From: Amycolatopsis nigrescens CSC17Ta-90
GTDB taxonomy: Bacteria > Actinomycetota > Actinomycetes > Mycobacteriales > Pseudonocardiaceae
DNA length: 64,000 bases
Direction: 5' to 3'
Assembly: GCF_000384315.1 (NCBI RefSeq)
Contig: NZ_ARVW01000001.1
Span: forward strand, 1,559,746 to 1,623,745
Shown here: positions 8,234 through 16,472 of the stretch, one piece after another
Layout: each line of letters opens with the position of its first letter
Position numbering within the stretch: the stretch's first letter is position 1
The notes under the pieces: model-generated
Seen by the model: only the letters and a program-made list of their open reading frames with translations
What the model was told of the DNA's origin: nothing
Database searches by the model: none
Program-made: the position numbers and the translations under genes

Positions 8234-9562
8234 TCAGCCCCCCACCTTGACCTGCAGGCCCTTGGTCTGCAGGTCGGCCACGGTCTTGTCCTGCACCACG
8301 CGCAGCGCGTCGGCGAGGGTGCCGCCGCCCGAGATCGACTCCTGCACCGCGGACTTGAGGTGGTCGAAGGTGGCCACGCTGGTCGGGTTCCACTTCCAGT
8401 TCTTGTCCACGTTGCGGTCCGCCTCGGCGAACACCTCGTTGATCTTCTGCCCGCCGAAGAACGGATATTCCTTCGCCTGCGCGGGACCGTCCGCGGCCTG
8501 CTGCGACGCGGGCCAGCCGGCGCCGCCGTCCATCAGCAGCCGCACGCTCTCCGGGTCGGAGTTCAGCCAGACCGCGAACTCCATCGCCTCCTTGGGGTAC
8601 TTCGCACCCTTGAGCACCGCGGACGAGGAGCCGCCCCAGTTGGCCGACGCCCTGGCGCCGGCGTCCCACTGCGGCATGTAGGCGACCCGCCACTTGCCCG
8701 AGGTGTCCGGCGCGTTACCGGCCATGATCGCGTCACCCCACTGCGGGCCGACCCAGGCGGCGATCTTGCCGTCCTGCAGGTCGGCGTACCACGGGCCCTG
8801 CTGGGTCGGCTGCACCTTCACCAGGTCGTCTTTCACCATCCGGTCCCAGTAGTCGGCAACCTTCCTGGTCTGCGGGTTGCCCATGTCGACGGTCCAGGTG
8901 TCGCCTTCGGTGCCGAACCAGTGCGCGCCCGCCTGCCAGGACAGCGAGGTGAACCAACCGGCGTCGGTGGGCGGGAACGAGGTGAGGTACGCGGACGGGT
9001 CGGCGGCACGGACCTTGCGCGCGGCCTGCTCGAACTCGGCCCAGGTCGCGGGCGGGGTGATGCCCCACTTCTCGAACAGGTCGCTGCGGTAGTAGAGGGC
9101 CATCGGGCCGGAGGCCTGCGGGATCGCGTAGACGCCTTCGCCGAAGGAGCCCTGTCCCCACTGCCAGTCCACGAACTTGCTCTTGTGCTCTTCCACGCCG
9201 TACGGCTTGAGGTCGGTCAGGCCGTCGGACAGCAGGAAGTTCGGGATCGCCTGGTACTCGACCTGTGCGATGTCCGGCGGGGTGCCGGCCTGGATGGCGG
9301 AGAACATCTTCGGGTAGCCGCCCTGGCCGCCGGCCGGGATCTTCTCCAGCTTGACCTGCACCTCGGGGTTGCGCTGGTTCCACAGGTCCACCGACTTGCT
9401 CGCGCCGGGCACCCAGGACCAGAAGGTCATGGTGATCTTCTCGCCGGGTTTGCGGGCCGGTGCCGCCCCCGGCTCGTCGCCGCTGCCGCAGGCGGTGCCC
9501 ACCAGAGCGAGAACTACCAGCAGGGGCAACAGGATTCGGGGGAAAGAGCCGTGACGCGCCAT
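8234..9562 (-). CDS. Sugar-binding lipoprotein of ABC importer
   Basis: 442 residues from ATG 9562, which has AGAGAGG upstream. The signal sequence ends in a lipobox, LVGTAC with Cys25, so the mature protein is anchored to the outer face of the membrane. The body matches family 1 extracellular solute-binding proteins (TFWSWVPGASKSVDLWNQRNPEVQVKL read in pieces, then PQASGPMALYYRSDLFEKWG). It is the first gene of the importer operon. A palindrome matching those before the sialidase and the GntR gene lies 34 bp upstream of its start (9596-9608), so it is probably controlled by the GntR protein at 11685. Confidence 0.92.
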   Translation of the reverse strand: MARHGSFPRILLPLLVVLALVGTACGSGDEPGAAPARKPGEKITMTFWSWVPGASKSVDLWNQRNPEVQVKLEKIPAGGQGGYPKMFSAIQAGTPPDIAQVEYQAIPNFLLSDGLTDLKPYGVEEHKSKFVDWQWGQGSFGEGVYAIPQASGPMALYYRSDLFEKWGITPPATWAEFEQAARKVRAADPSAYLTSFPPTDAGWFTSLSWQAGAHWFGTEGDTWTVDMGNPQTRKVADYWDRMVKDDLVKVQPTQQGPWYADLQDGKIAAWVGPQWGDAIMAGNAPDTSGKWRVAYMPQWDAGARASANWGGSSSAVLKGAKYPKEAMEFAVWLNSDPESVRLLMDGGAGWPASQQAADGPAQAKEYPFFGGQKINEVFAEADRNVDKNWKWNPTSVATFDHLKSAVQESISGGGTLADALRVVQDKTVADLQTKGLQVKVGG

Positions 9563-9595
9563 TGGGTTCCAACCTCTCTTCCCAGCATGACATTG

Positions 9596-9608
9596 GACGT
9601 CAGACGTA
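9596..9608. promoter_or_regulatory. Candidate GntR operator 1 (importer promoter)
   Basis: GACGT-CAG-ACGTA, a near-perfect inverted repeat with a 3-bp spacer, 34 bp upstream of the binding-protein start. The flanking TTGGACGTC is shared with operator 3, where the arms are perfect (GACGT-CCC-ACGTC). Confidence 0.6.
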
Positions 9609-9685
9609 GGATGACCAGCGACCGTAGCCGGAGGTCCGCGGTCGCGCAAGAGTCTTGTCAGCGGAAGCCTGGGGTCGTAATGTCC

Positions 9686-9698
9686 GACATCCCATGTC
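9686..9698. promoter_or_regulatory. Candidate GntR operator 2 (sialidase promoter)
   Basis: GACAT-CCC-ATGTC, a perfect 5-bp inverted repeat with a 3-bp spacer, 58 bp upstream of the sialidase start. Extra half-sites overlap it on both sides (ATGTC at 9680-9684 and ACGTC at 9701-9705), giving alternating half-sites that could bind two dimers. Confidence 0.55.
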
Positions 9699-9755
9699 CT
9701 ACGTCGATCATGGTGAACGATCGATCCGTCGCTGTCGAGGGTGGAGACGAAACCC

Positions 9756-11633
9756 ATGAAAAGAGCGATTGCCGGTTCCCTGCTGACCGGGCTGGTGCTG
9801 GCGGCGGGCGTCGTCCCGGCGCGGTCCCAGCCCGCCGAGAACCTCGCCAAGCCCGCGCCCGCGTTCACCGAAGAGCTCCTGTTCAAAGCGGGCACCGACG
9901 GCTACAGCTGCTTCCGGATCCCGGCGATCGTGCGCGCCAAGGACGGCGCGCTGCTCGCCTTCGCCGAAGGCCGGGTGAAGGACTGCGGCGACGACGGCAA
10001 CATCGACCTGGTGCTCAAGCGGTCCGCCGACGGCGGGCGGACCTGGGGCCCGGTGCAGGTGGTGGCCAGGGGTGACGGCGACACCAGGGGCAACCCCTCG
10101 CCGATCGTGGACGAGCGCACCGGCCGGGTGGTGCTGCTGACCACGTTCAACCCCGGGGACAACGACCACGACCGGCGCCCGTTCGTGCAGTACAGCGACG
10201 ACAGCGGGGCGAGCTGGACAGCGCCGCGCGAGCTCAGCGCACAGATCAGCCGCCCGGAGTGGAACCGGTGGTACGCCACCGGCCCGATGCACGGCATCCA
10301 GCTGCGCCGCGGCCCGCACGCCGGGCGGCTTGTAGTCGGCGTCAACCACGAGACCGTGGACGGCACCCGCGGCATCTACGGCGCCGCGCTCGTCTACAGC
10401 GACGACGGCGGCACCACCTGGCAGATCGGCGCGGATGTCGAAAGCGACGACAACACCGTGAAGCCGCAGGAGATGAGCGTGGTCGAGCTGACCGACGGGC
10501 GGCTGTACGTGGCCGCGCGGGACCAGAACGGCACCGACCACGGCCACCGCGCCTTCGCCACCAGCGGCGACGGCGGCCAGAGCTACCAGGCGCCGTTCGC
10601 CACCATTCCGGAGCTCACTGCGCCGATCATCCAGGCATCCACCCTCCGGCTGCACGCGCGCGACCAGGGCGACCGCACGAACCGCATCCTGTTCTCGTCG
10701 CCGGCGCATCCCGCGTCGCGTGAGGCGATGACGGTCCGTTCGTCCACCGACGAGGGCCGCAGCTGGGAAAGCTGGCAGCGGGGCAAGGTGATCTCCTACG
10801 ACTTCGCCGCCTATTCCGACCTGGTGCAGCTCGGCGACTCGGAGATCGGGCTGCTCTACGAAGCGGGCACGCGTAGTGCGTACGAAGCCATTCGCTGGGC
10901 CAGGTTCAACGAGTCCTATTTGGACTCCCCCAATCCGCCGGCGCCGGGAACTGGTCCCGCGCCCGCACCCGGCCCGGTCACCCCGGACGAGTCCGGCAGG
11001 CGCAACACCGCCTACGTCCGCGGCGGCGCGCAGCTCGGCGAAGGCCGCTACGGCAAGGCGATGACCCTCGACGGGGTGGACGACCAGGTTCGGCTGCCGT
11101 TCACCCGTTCGCTGGACCTCGGCGCCGACGACTTCACCCTGACCGCCTGGGTCCGCTACGGCGAGCGGACCGGTTCGCAGGTACTGCTGTGGGGCTACCG
11201 GATCGGCGAGGGACCGACCCCTGGCATCTGGCTGCGCGCGGAGCCGGAGAGCAACCGGATCCGCGGCTTCCTCGGCACCGACGGCGGCACGGCCACGGTG
11301 TCCTCCACCGGCGCGTACAACGACCAGCAGTGGCACCACGTGGCGCTACGCCGGGCGGGTGATCTGTTCTCCCTGTACATCGACGGCGCGCATGTCGCGT
11401 CGACGACCGCGCAGACCGGATCCGCGACCACCGGCAAGGAGTTCCGGATCGACGGCTTTTCCGTTGGCGCCAGGCTGGACGGCGCGCAGCCGCTGCGGGG
11501 CGCGGTGGACGAGGTCCGGGTCTACCGGCGGGCGTTGAGCGCGCCGGAGCTGGCGGTGGTGCACAACGCCAACGCCACACCGGCGGGTAACCTCGAGCTG
11601 CGGCTGCCGATGGAACGGATCGGGCCGAGGTAG
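9756..11633 (+). CDS. Secreted exo-alpha-sialidase (GH33) with C-terminal LamG domain
   Basis: 625 residues. ATG 9756 is preferred over the in-frame GTG at 9741 because GGTGGAG sits about nine bases before it. A signal peptide covers about residues 1-25. The sialidase propeller shows the FRIP motif (residues 53-56, an Arg of the substrate triad), followed by five Asp-box repeats, SADGGRTW, SDDSGASW, SDDGGTTW, SGDGGQSY and STDEGRSW. A Pro-rich linker near residue 400 leads into a concanavalin-like LamG domain (from about 431: YGKAMTLDGVDDQVRLP), probably for glycan binding. It is divergent from the importer operon and upstream of the GntR gene. It would release terminal sialic acid or a related sugar outside the cell. 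Confidence 0.92.
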   Translation: MKRAIAGSLLTGLVLAAGVVPARSQPAENLAKPAPAFTEELLFKAGTDGYSCFRIPAIVRAKDGALLAFAEGRVKDCGDDGNIDLVLKRSADGGRTWGPVQVVARGDGDTRGNPSPIVDERTGRVVLLTTFNPGDNDHDRRPFVQYSDDSGASWTAPRELSAQISRPEWNRWYATGPMHGIQLRRGPHAGRLVVGVNHETVDGTRGIYGAALVYSDDGGTTWQIGADVESDDNTVKPQEMSVVELTDGRLYVAARDQNGTDHGHRAFATSGDGGQSYQAPFATIPELTAPIIQASTLRLHARDQGDRTNRILFSSPAHPASREAMTVRSSTDEGRSWESWQRGKVISYDFAAYSDLVQLGDSEIGLLYEAGTRSAYEAIRWARFNESYLDSPNPPAPGTGPAPAPGPVTPDESGRRNTAYVRGGAQLGEGRYGKAMTLDGVDDQVRLPFTRSLDLGADDFTLTAWVRYGERTGSQVLLWGYRIGEGPTPGIWLRAEPESNRIRGFLGTDGGTATVSSTGAYNDQQWHHVALRRAGDLFSLYIDGAHVASTTAQTGSATTGKEFRIDGFSVGARLDGAQPLRGAVDEVRVYRRALSAPELAVVHNANATPAGNLELRLPMERIGPR

Positions 11634-11649
11634 ATTCGAGTCCTTATTG

Positions 11650-11662
11650 GACGTCCCACGTC
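11650..11662. promoter_or_regulatory. Candidate GntR operator 3 (autoregulatory)
   Basis: GACGT-CCC-ACGTC, a perfect inverted repeat 22 bp upstream of the GntR start codon. It matches the palindromes in the importer/sialidase intergenic region and supports autoregulation. Confidence 0.6.
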
Positions 11663-11684
11663 GGGCTAGTTCGGGGAGGCCACC

Positions 11685-12413
11685 ATGTCCGAGGAACGCC
11701 ATCCGGCCCGGCTGACCACCAGGATGGGCAGGGCGATCCGGGACGAGATCACCGGACTGATCCTGGACCGCGGGCTGCAACCGGGCGACCCCCTGCCGAC
11801 CGAGACCGAACTGGTCGAGGCGCTGGGGGTCAGCCGGAACTCCATCCGGGAGGCGCTCAAGGCACTGCAGGCGCTGGACATCGTGGAGATCCGGCACGGC
11901 CACGGCACCTACGTCGGCCGGCTTTCGCTCGACCCGCTCGCCGACGGGCTGACCTTCCGGGTGCTGCACGGCCTCGGCAACGACCTGCGCTCGATGGACG
12001 AGATCCTCGAGGTCAGGGAGGCGCTGGAGGCGGCGCTGATCCACCGGGTCGCCTCGGCGGTGCCCGAGCAGGACCTGGCCGCGCTGGACGAGGTGACCCG
12101 CCGGATGAGCGCACGGGCGAAGGCGGGCGAGACCTTCGCCGACGAGGACCGCGAGTTCCACGAACTGCTGTACCGCTCGCTGGACAACGCACTGGTCACC
12201 CAGCTGCTCCGGGCGTTCTGGGACGTCTACCACCGGGTGAACCACCGGCTCGGCGTCACCGACCCTGATCCGGTGGAAACCGTGAAACGGCACCGCGCCA
12301 TCGTCAACGCACTGCGCAAGCGCGATGTGACCCGCGCGGAAAAGGCGATGGCCGAGCATTTCCGCAACCTCGACGTCCGAATGGCCCAGCTCTCCCGCCG
12401 TCGTCTCGGCTGA
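11685..12413 (+). CDS. GntR/FadR-subfamily regulator (FCD domain)
   Basis: 242 residues from ATG 11685, with GGGGAGG upstream. The winged HTH occupies about residues 10-80 (LPTETELVEALGVSRNSIREALKALQAL is the classic GntR pattern). The FCD ligand domain follows (VREALEAALIHRVAS, then DREFHELLYRSLDN, ending HRAIVNALRKRDVTRAEKAM), with Asp/His residues that bind metal in the family. It probably senses a product of sialidase or galactosidase action and represses the importer, the sialidase and itself through the three palindromes listed here. The ligand is unknown. Confidence 0.9.
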   Translation: MSEERHPARLTTRMGRAIRDEITGLILDRGLQPGDPLPTETELVEALGVSRNSIREALKALQALDIVEIRHGHGTYVGRLSLDPLADGLTFRVLHGLGNDLRSMDEILEVREALEAALIHRVASAVPEQDLAALDEVTRRMSARAKAGETFADEDREFHELLYRSLDNALVTQLLRAFWDVYHRVNHRLGVTDPDPVETVKRHRAIVNALRKRDVTRAEKAMAEHFRNLDVRMAQLSRRRLG

Positions 12414-12416
12414 ACA

Positions 12417-12434
12417 GGTGTAGTCCGCTACACC
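12417..12434. promoter_or_regulatory. 18-bp inverted repeat, operator or weak terminator
   Basis: GGTGTAG at 12417-12423 and CTACACC at 12428-12434 are exact complements with a 4-bp spacer. The element starts four bases after the GntR stop and lies 83 bp before the next start. It could be a regulator site for the serine hydrolase gene or a small hairpin ending the GntR transcript. Confidence 0.4.
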
Positions 12435-12516
12435 AGATTTACTGCAGTCAGCGCCCTGCGACCGCATCCCCCATCCCGATAACCTGCAGTTGTCCATTCA
12501 GGGGAAGGGGATCTTG

Positions 12517-13722
12517 GTGAGTACAGGTATTCGCAGATTCGGCACCGCGGTGCTGACGGCCGCGTTGGTCACCGGATTGACCGCCACCACGGCCACCGCC
12601 GCGCCGGAACGCACCGAACTGCGGCAGGCGATGAACGAGCTGGTCACCGCCGGGGGCGCCGGGGTGCAGGTGCGCGTGCACGACGGGCAGGGAAACTGGG
12701 CCGGCAGCGCCGGAACGCGGGAGCTCGGCGGGCACGCCAAGGTGCCGACCGACGGGCGCTACCGGGTCGGCAGCATCACGAAGACCTTCGTCTCCACGGT
12801 GATCCTGCAGCTGGTCGGCGAGGGCAAGGTCGAACTGGACAAGCCGGTCGATCAGTACCTGCCGCGGTTCGGCCTGGATCGCCGCATCACCGTGCGGATG
12901 ATCCTGCAGCACACCAGCGGGCTGTTCAACTACACCGGGGAGGTCAACCCGGACGGCTCGCTCGACCCGGGAATTCCGTTGGACGGCCAGGAGTTCATCG
13001 ACAAGCGGTTCCACACCTACCAGCCGGAGGAGCTGGTCGGGGTGGCGCTGGCCAAGCCGCCGAGGTTCGAGCCCGGCACCAGCTGGTCCTACTCCAACAC
13101 CAACTACGTGCTGGCCGGACTGCTCGTGGAGCAGCTCACCGGCACCGACTACACCGAACAGCTGAGCCGCCGCATCCTGCACCCGCTCGGCCTGCGGGAC
13201 ACCTCCTTCCCCGGCACCAGGCCCGGGATCCCCGGCCCGCACGCGCACGGCTACTACGCCTACTCGGTCGAAGGCGAGCGCAAGCTCGTGGACATCACCA
13301 AGCTCAACCCGTCCTGGGCGACCTCGGCCGGGGAGATCATCTCCACCACCAAGGACCTGGACCGGTTCATCACCGGCCTGCTCGGCGGCAAGCTCCTCAG
13401 CCCGCCGCTGCTCGCCGAAATGCTCAAGATGGCCCCGGCCGGCGAACTCGGCGCGTACGGCCTCGGCGTGCAGAAAATGGAAACCGGCTGCGGTGAGCCG
13501 GTCTACGGGCACACCGGCGGAATCCACGGCTACCAGTCCTTCCTGTTCAGCACTCTCGACGGCACCAACCGCCTGGAGATCTCGCTGACCCAGGGCGACG
13601 TGGACACCAGCGACCCGGCCGCCGCCGAGAAGTACTACCGGGCGGCGGAAAAGGTCGCCGTCGTAGCAGCTTGCGGCAAGACCCCGCCAGTCGCGCAGCG
13701 GCAACTCGTCGACCTGCGCTAG
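12517..13722 (+). CDS. Secreted serine beta-lactamase-fold hydrolase (D-Ala-D-Ala carboxypeptidase type)
   Basis: 401 residues from GTG 12517, chosen for the GGGGAAGGGG ribosome site just upstream; a signal peptide follows (TAVLTAALVTGLTATTATA). The class C/DD-peptidase motifs are all present: SxxK in VGSITKTF, YxN in WSYSNTNY and HxG in YGHTGGIHGY. The fold is shared by D-alanyl-D-alanine carboxypeptidases, class C beta-lactamases and esterases; this sequence most resembles the Streptomyces R61-type carboxypeptidases. It acts outside the cytoplasm, probably on peptidoglycan stem peptides. It ends next to the 22-bp repeat array. Confidence 0.88.
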   Translation: MSTGIRRFGTAVLTAALVTGLTATTATAAPERTELRQAMNELVTAGGAGVQVRVHDGQGNWAGSAGTRELGGHAKVPTDGRYRVGSITKTFVSTVILQLVGEGKVELDKPVDQYLPRFGLDRRITVRMILQHTSGLFNYTGEVNPDGSLDPGIPLDGQEFIDKRFHTYQPEELVGVALAKPPRFEPGTSWSYSNTNYVLAGLLVEQLTGTDYTEQLSRRILHPLGLRDTSFPGTRPGIPGPHAHGYYAYSVEGERKLVDITKLNPSWATSAGEIISTTKDLDRFITGLLGGKLLSPPLLAEMLKMAPAGELGAYGLGVQKMETGCGEPVYGHTGGIHGYQSFLFSTLDGTNRLEISLTQGDVDTSDPAAAEKYYRAAEKVAVVAACGKTPPVAQRQLVDLR

Positions 13723-13731
13723 CCGGGCACA

Positions 13732-13819
13732 CCGGCGAGTCCCACACTCGCGGGGCGCGAGTCCCACGTTCGCGCCCCGCGAGTTCTGCGTTCAGGCAGT
13801 GGGAGTTCTGCGTTCGTGC
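13732..13819. repeat. Four tandem 22-bp repeats (family A)
   Basis: Units at 13732-13753, 13754-13775, 13776-13797 and 13798-13819 share GCGAGTyCyrCryTC and match the array at 2011-2076. The last one and a half units overlap the end of the DUF2637 gene and encode its final residues (ERRTPTA). Confidence 0.8.
13746..13784. terminator. Perfect 15-bp stem-loop between convergent genes
   Basis: The arm 13746-13760 (ACTCGCGGGGCGCGA) pairs exactly with 13770-13784, around a 9-nt loop. It is built from the junctions of the 22-bp repeats and lies between the convergent carboxypeptidase and DUF2637 genes. It has no U-tract, so it is a GC-only bidirectional terminator at best. Confidence 0.6.
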
Positions 13820-14550
13820 TGGAGGCTGCGGGCTTGGCGCATGAGCAGCTCGTAGGCCAGAAGCAGGGCCAGTGGCGGCCAGGCGGCGACTATCCGGCCT
13901 TCCCAGGTCGGCTCTGCGGCCGCGATGTTCGCGGCCAGCGACGCGGCGATGCCGAGCACCAGGGAACACCAGGCGAGCGCACCACCGCTCTGGCCCTGAC
14001 GGCGGCGGACGAGCATCGACATGGACGCGGCGATGATCAGTCCGTCCACCGCGAGCGGCAGCAGCCAGGCACGCCACTGTTCACCGGCGCGGTGGGCCAG
14101 CTCGTACATGTGCGCGTAGCTGACCACGGCGGCGACCAGTGCGACCACCGCGACCGCGGCCACCGTCGTGCGCTGGACGGCCACGCTCACGCCGGGCGGC
14201 AGCTCCGCCCTGGCCGGCGCGGCCACCGCACGCACCGCCGGCACCGGCGGCGGCTCGGGAGCCGACGGCCGCGGCTCGGCGGCGGCCCTGGTTTCGGTGG
14301 CGACGGTCGAGACCGGCGCCGAGGGCTCGTCCTGCCATTCGGGTTTCGGCGACGGTTCGTCCTGGGCACGGACCTCGGCGATCCGGTCCCGGCCCCAGCG
14401 GTCGCTGCGCGAGAACATCTCCCCCAGTGCCCTGCCGGACAGCGGCATCTCCGCGGCGACGCTCTGCCGATAAGTTTCCCGCGCCTGCACCCGGGCTTCC
14501 TCCCGGCTCTGTTCCCGGCGATCGTTGAACGTGTCCACCTCGGCCGTCAT
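13792..14550 (-). CDS. DUF2637 membrane protein
   Basis: 252 residues from ATG 14550 (GAGAGG upstream; an in-frame GTG two codons further is possible). Residues 1-110 are charged and Pro/Ala-rich with no fold visible. The rest holds about four membrane segments and the DUF2637 signature around YAHMYELAHRAGEQWRAWLLPLAVDGLIIAASM (read in parts). The family is found in actinomycete chromosomes and in conjugative elements near replication and transfer genes, but no such genes lie here. Function unknown. Its C-terminus is encoded by repeat DNA. Confidence 0.82.
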   Translation of the reverse strand: MTAEVDTFNDRREQSREEARVQARETYRQSVAAEMPLSGRALGEMFSRSDRWGRDRIAEVRAQDEPSPKPEWQDEPSAPVSTVATETRAAAEPRPSAPEPPPVPAVRAVAAPARAELPPGVSVAVQRTTVAAVAVVALVAAVVSYAHMYELAHRAGEQWRAWLLPLAVDGLIIAASMSMLVRRRQGQSGGALAWCSLVLGIAASLAANIAAAEPTWEGRIVAAWPPLALLLAYELLMRQARSLQHERRTPTA

Positions 14551-14603
14551 GGGCGACACCCTCTCAGGCACCCCCGACAGAACCGCGGGACGGACGCCGC
14601 GGG

Positions 14604-15173
14604 TCACCCGGCGGTGTCCGGCTCCAGCCCCAGGACCATGGCCGCGCCGCGGAACAACTCCTCGCGCAGCTCGTCCCCCGGCACGTCGGTGAAGTAGCTG
14701 ATCGGGTCGGTGGCCGCGGCCAGTGCCTGCGCCGCCCGCAGCCGCCCGCGCCAGTCCGGGTCGGGGCCGGCCAGCAGCGTGGTGGCCCGTTCCATGATGG
14801 TCAGCACCCTGGACATGAGCTGGGTGGTCTCCTCGCCGTAGACCGACGCATCCCTGAGCAGCAGCACCATCACATCGCGGTGGGTGACCATGACATCGAT
14901 GCATCCGCGGAGCACCCGATGCCGGACCTCGACCACTTCCGCCTCGACCCCGGTGTCCTCCACGGTGGCGGCCAGCTGGTCGACCGGACCGGCGAGCAGG
15001 CTCTCCAGAATCTCGGTCTTGCTGCGGAAATGGTGGTACAGCGAAGGTTTGGTGATCCCGACGCGCTCGGCGATCTCCCGCATCGAAGCCGCCCGGTAGG
15101 TGTGCGCGCTGAACAGGTCCCTGGCCGTGTCCAGGATCCGCTCACGCGTGCCGCCTGTCTCCTGCCGGCTCAA
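14604..15173 (-). CDS. TetR-family repressor
   Basis: 189 residues from a TTG at 15173, chosen for AAGGAG ten bases upstream. The N-terminal HTH is clear (TRERILDTARDLFSAHTYRAASMREIAERVGITKPSLYHHF in pieces). The C-terminal ligand domain is unassigned. A perfect palindrome, CCTACC-GAGA-GGTAGG, lies 38 bp upstream of its start, and two near copies stand in front of the serine hydrolase gene immediately upstream, so it probably represses that gene and itself. Confidence 0.9.
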   Translation of the reverse strand: MSRQETGGTRERILDTARDLFSAHTYRAASMREIAERVGITKPSLYHHFRSKTEILESLLAGPVDQLAATVEDTGVEAEVVEVRHRVLRGCIDVMVTHRDVMVLLLRDASVYGEETTQLMSRVLTIMERATTLLAGPDPDWRGRLRAAQALAAATDPISYFTDVPGDELREELFRGAAMVLGLEPDTAG

Positions 15174-15210
15174 CGGCGCCCTCTCCTTCGGTCCGGATCT
15201 CGGCCGCCAT

Positions 15211-15226
15211 CCTACCGAGAGGTAGG
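15211..15226. promoter_or_regulatory. Candidate TetR operator (tetR promoter)
   Basis: CCTACC-GAGA-GGTAGG, a perfect 6-bp inverted repeat with a 4-bp spacer in the 61-bp gap between the serine hydrolase stop and the TetR start. Two related 16-bp sites stand at 16438 and 16473. Confidence 0.65.
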
Positions 15227-15234
15227 CGACCTCC

Positions 15235-16428
15235 TCAGCCCGTTCGGCCAGGCAGGCTGCCGTACACCGCTTCGACCAAAGTGGACACCCGGAAGTCGTT
15301 GCCCTCCAGCAGTTCCGAGCCGCGGTTGGGCGTGTAACCGAAGGCGAGCTCGTGCTCCGGATCGGCGAAGGCGAACGAGCCGGTGGCGCCACCGTGCCCG
15401 AACGCCCCGGCGGGCAGAGCAGCCGGCACGAACGGGCCTCCGGGCAGCATGAAGCCGAGACCCCAGTCGGTGCGGAGGTCGAGCACCCGGTCCAGCCCGG
15501 TCGAATGCACGCGGCGGGCCTGGTCGACCAGCTCGGGGCCGAGCAGCCGGATGCCGTCCACCTCGCCGATCAGCGCGCCGAAGAACCGGGCGAGCCCGAC
15601 GGCACTGGCCACCCCGTCCGTGGACGGCGCCTCCACTCGCACGTACGCCGGGTCGTTCACCGACTCCCAGCCGATCAGGAAACTGCCGTAGAAAGCGCGG
15701 TAGGTCAGCGAGTCCGGGTCTTCGAGCTTCTTGTACAGCCCTCGCATCTCGGGCAGCTGGGAACCGAGCACCACGTCTCCGGCGACCTCGGGCATGACCA
15801 GCTTGGCCAGCCGGGGCAGTTCGGCTTCCGGCAGCCCGACGAAGCAGTCCAGCCCCAGCGGGCCGGCTATCTCGGTGGCGAAGAACGGCCCGACGGTCCG
15901 CCCGGTGACCCGCTGGATCACCGCGCTGAGCGTGTGCCCGATGGTCACCCCGTGGTAGCCGTGCGCGGTGCCCGGCTCCCATTCGGGTCGGGCGGCCGCG
16001 ATGGCCTCGAAGATCGGCGTCCCGGCCGCCAAGTCCTGGTAGGTCATCGGGCGGTGGGCCAGGCTGACCACGCCGGACCGGTGGCTGAGCAGCATCCGCA
16101 CGGTGATCGACGCCTTGCCCTCGGCCGCGAACTCCGGCCAGTAGGCGGCGATGGGCGTGTCCAGGTCCAGCATGCCGCGCTCGACCAGCAGCAACGCGGA
16201 CACCACGGCCATCGTCTTGGTGGTCGACGCGATGGCGACCAGGGTGTCCGGCCGCCACGGTGTGCCGGCATCGGGATCGGCGAGCCCGCCCGACAGCTCC
16301 ACCACCACCCGGCCGCGGTGGCGCACCGCCAGGCCCGCTCCCACTTCCGCCTGCTCGGCGAAGTTGCGCTCGAAGGCCGCCTGCACCGCTTCGAACCCGG
16401 CTTCGACGAAACCGTTGATATCTGCCAT
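15235..16428 (-). CDS. Serine hydrolase, beta-lactamase/EstB family
   Basis: 397 residues from ATG 16428. The catalytic SxxK is in VAIASTTKTM, and the second motif region reads YHGVTIG, the Y-x-x form seen in EstB-type esterases rather than a DD-peptidase YxN. The C-terminus has FGHGGATGSFAFADPEHELAFGYTPN, the HGG region of the family. There is no signal peptide, so it acts in the cytoplasm; family members hydrolyse short esters or amides. Two CCTACC-N4-GGTCGG sites lie in its promoter and match the operator of the downstream TetR gene. It is divergent from the CmtR-like sensor. Confidence 0.88.
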   Translation of the reverse strand: MADINGFVEAGFEAVQAAFERNFAEQAEVGAGLAVRHRGRVVVELSGGLADPDAGTPWRPDTLVAIASTTKTMAVVSALLLVERGMLDLDTPIAAYWPEFAAEGKASITVRMLLSHRSGVVSLAHRPMTYQDLAAGTPIFEAIAAARPEWEPGTAHGYHGVTIGHTLSAVIQRVTGRTVGPFFATEIAGPLGLDCFVGLPEAELPRLAKLVMPEVAGDVVLGSQLPEMRGLYKKLEDPDSLTYRAFYGSFLIGWESVNDPAYVRVEAPSTDGVASAVGLARFFGALIGEVDGIRLLGPELVDQARRVHSTGLDRVLDLRTDWGLGFMLPGGPFVPAALPAGAFGHGGATGSFAFADPEHELAFGYTPNRGSELLEGNDFRVSTLVEAVYGSLPGRTG

Positions 16429-16437
16429 GAAATTCTC

Positions 16438-16453
16438 CCTACCTATCGGTCGG
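16438..16453. promoter_or_regulatory. Candidate TetR operator (hydrolase promoter, site 1)
   Basis: CCTACC-TATC-GGTCGG, ten bases upstream of the serine hydrolase start; one mismatch from the perfect palindrome at 15211. A repressor here would block translation start and RNA polymerase escape. Confidence 0.6.
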
Positions 16454-16472
16454 TCGGTTCACCGCAAGTTAG

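Noticed and set aside
13792..14550. DUF2637 gene as part of an integrated conjugative element
   Set aside because: No integrase, excisionase, Rep, Tra protein, tRNA or attachment repeat occurs nearby, and composition is normal.
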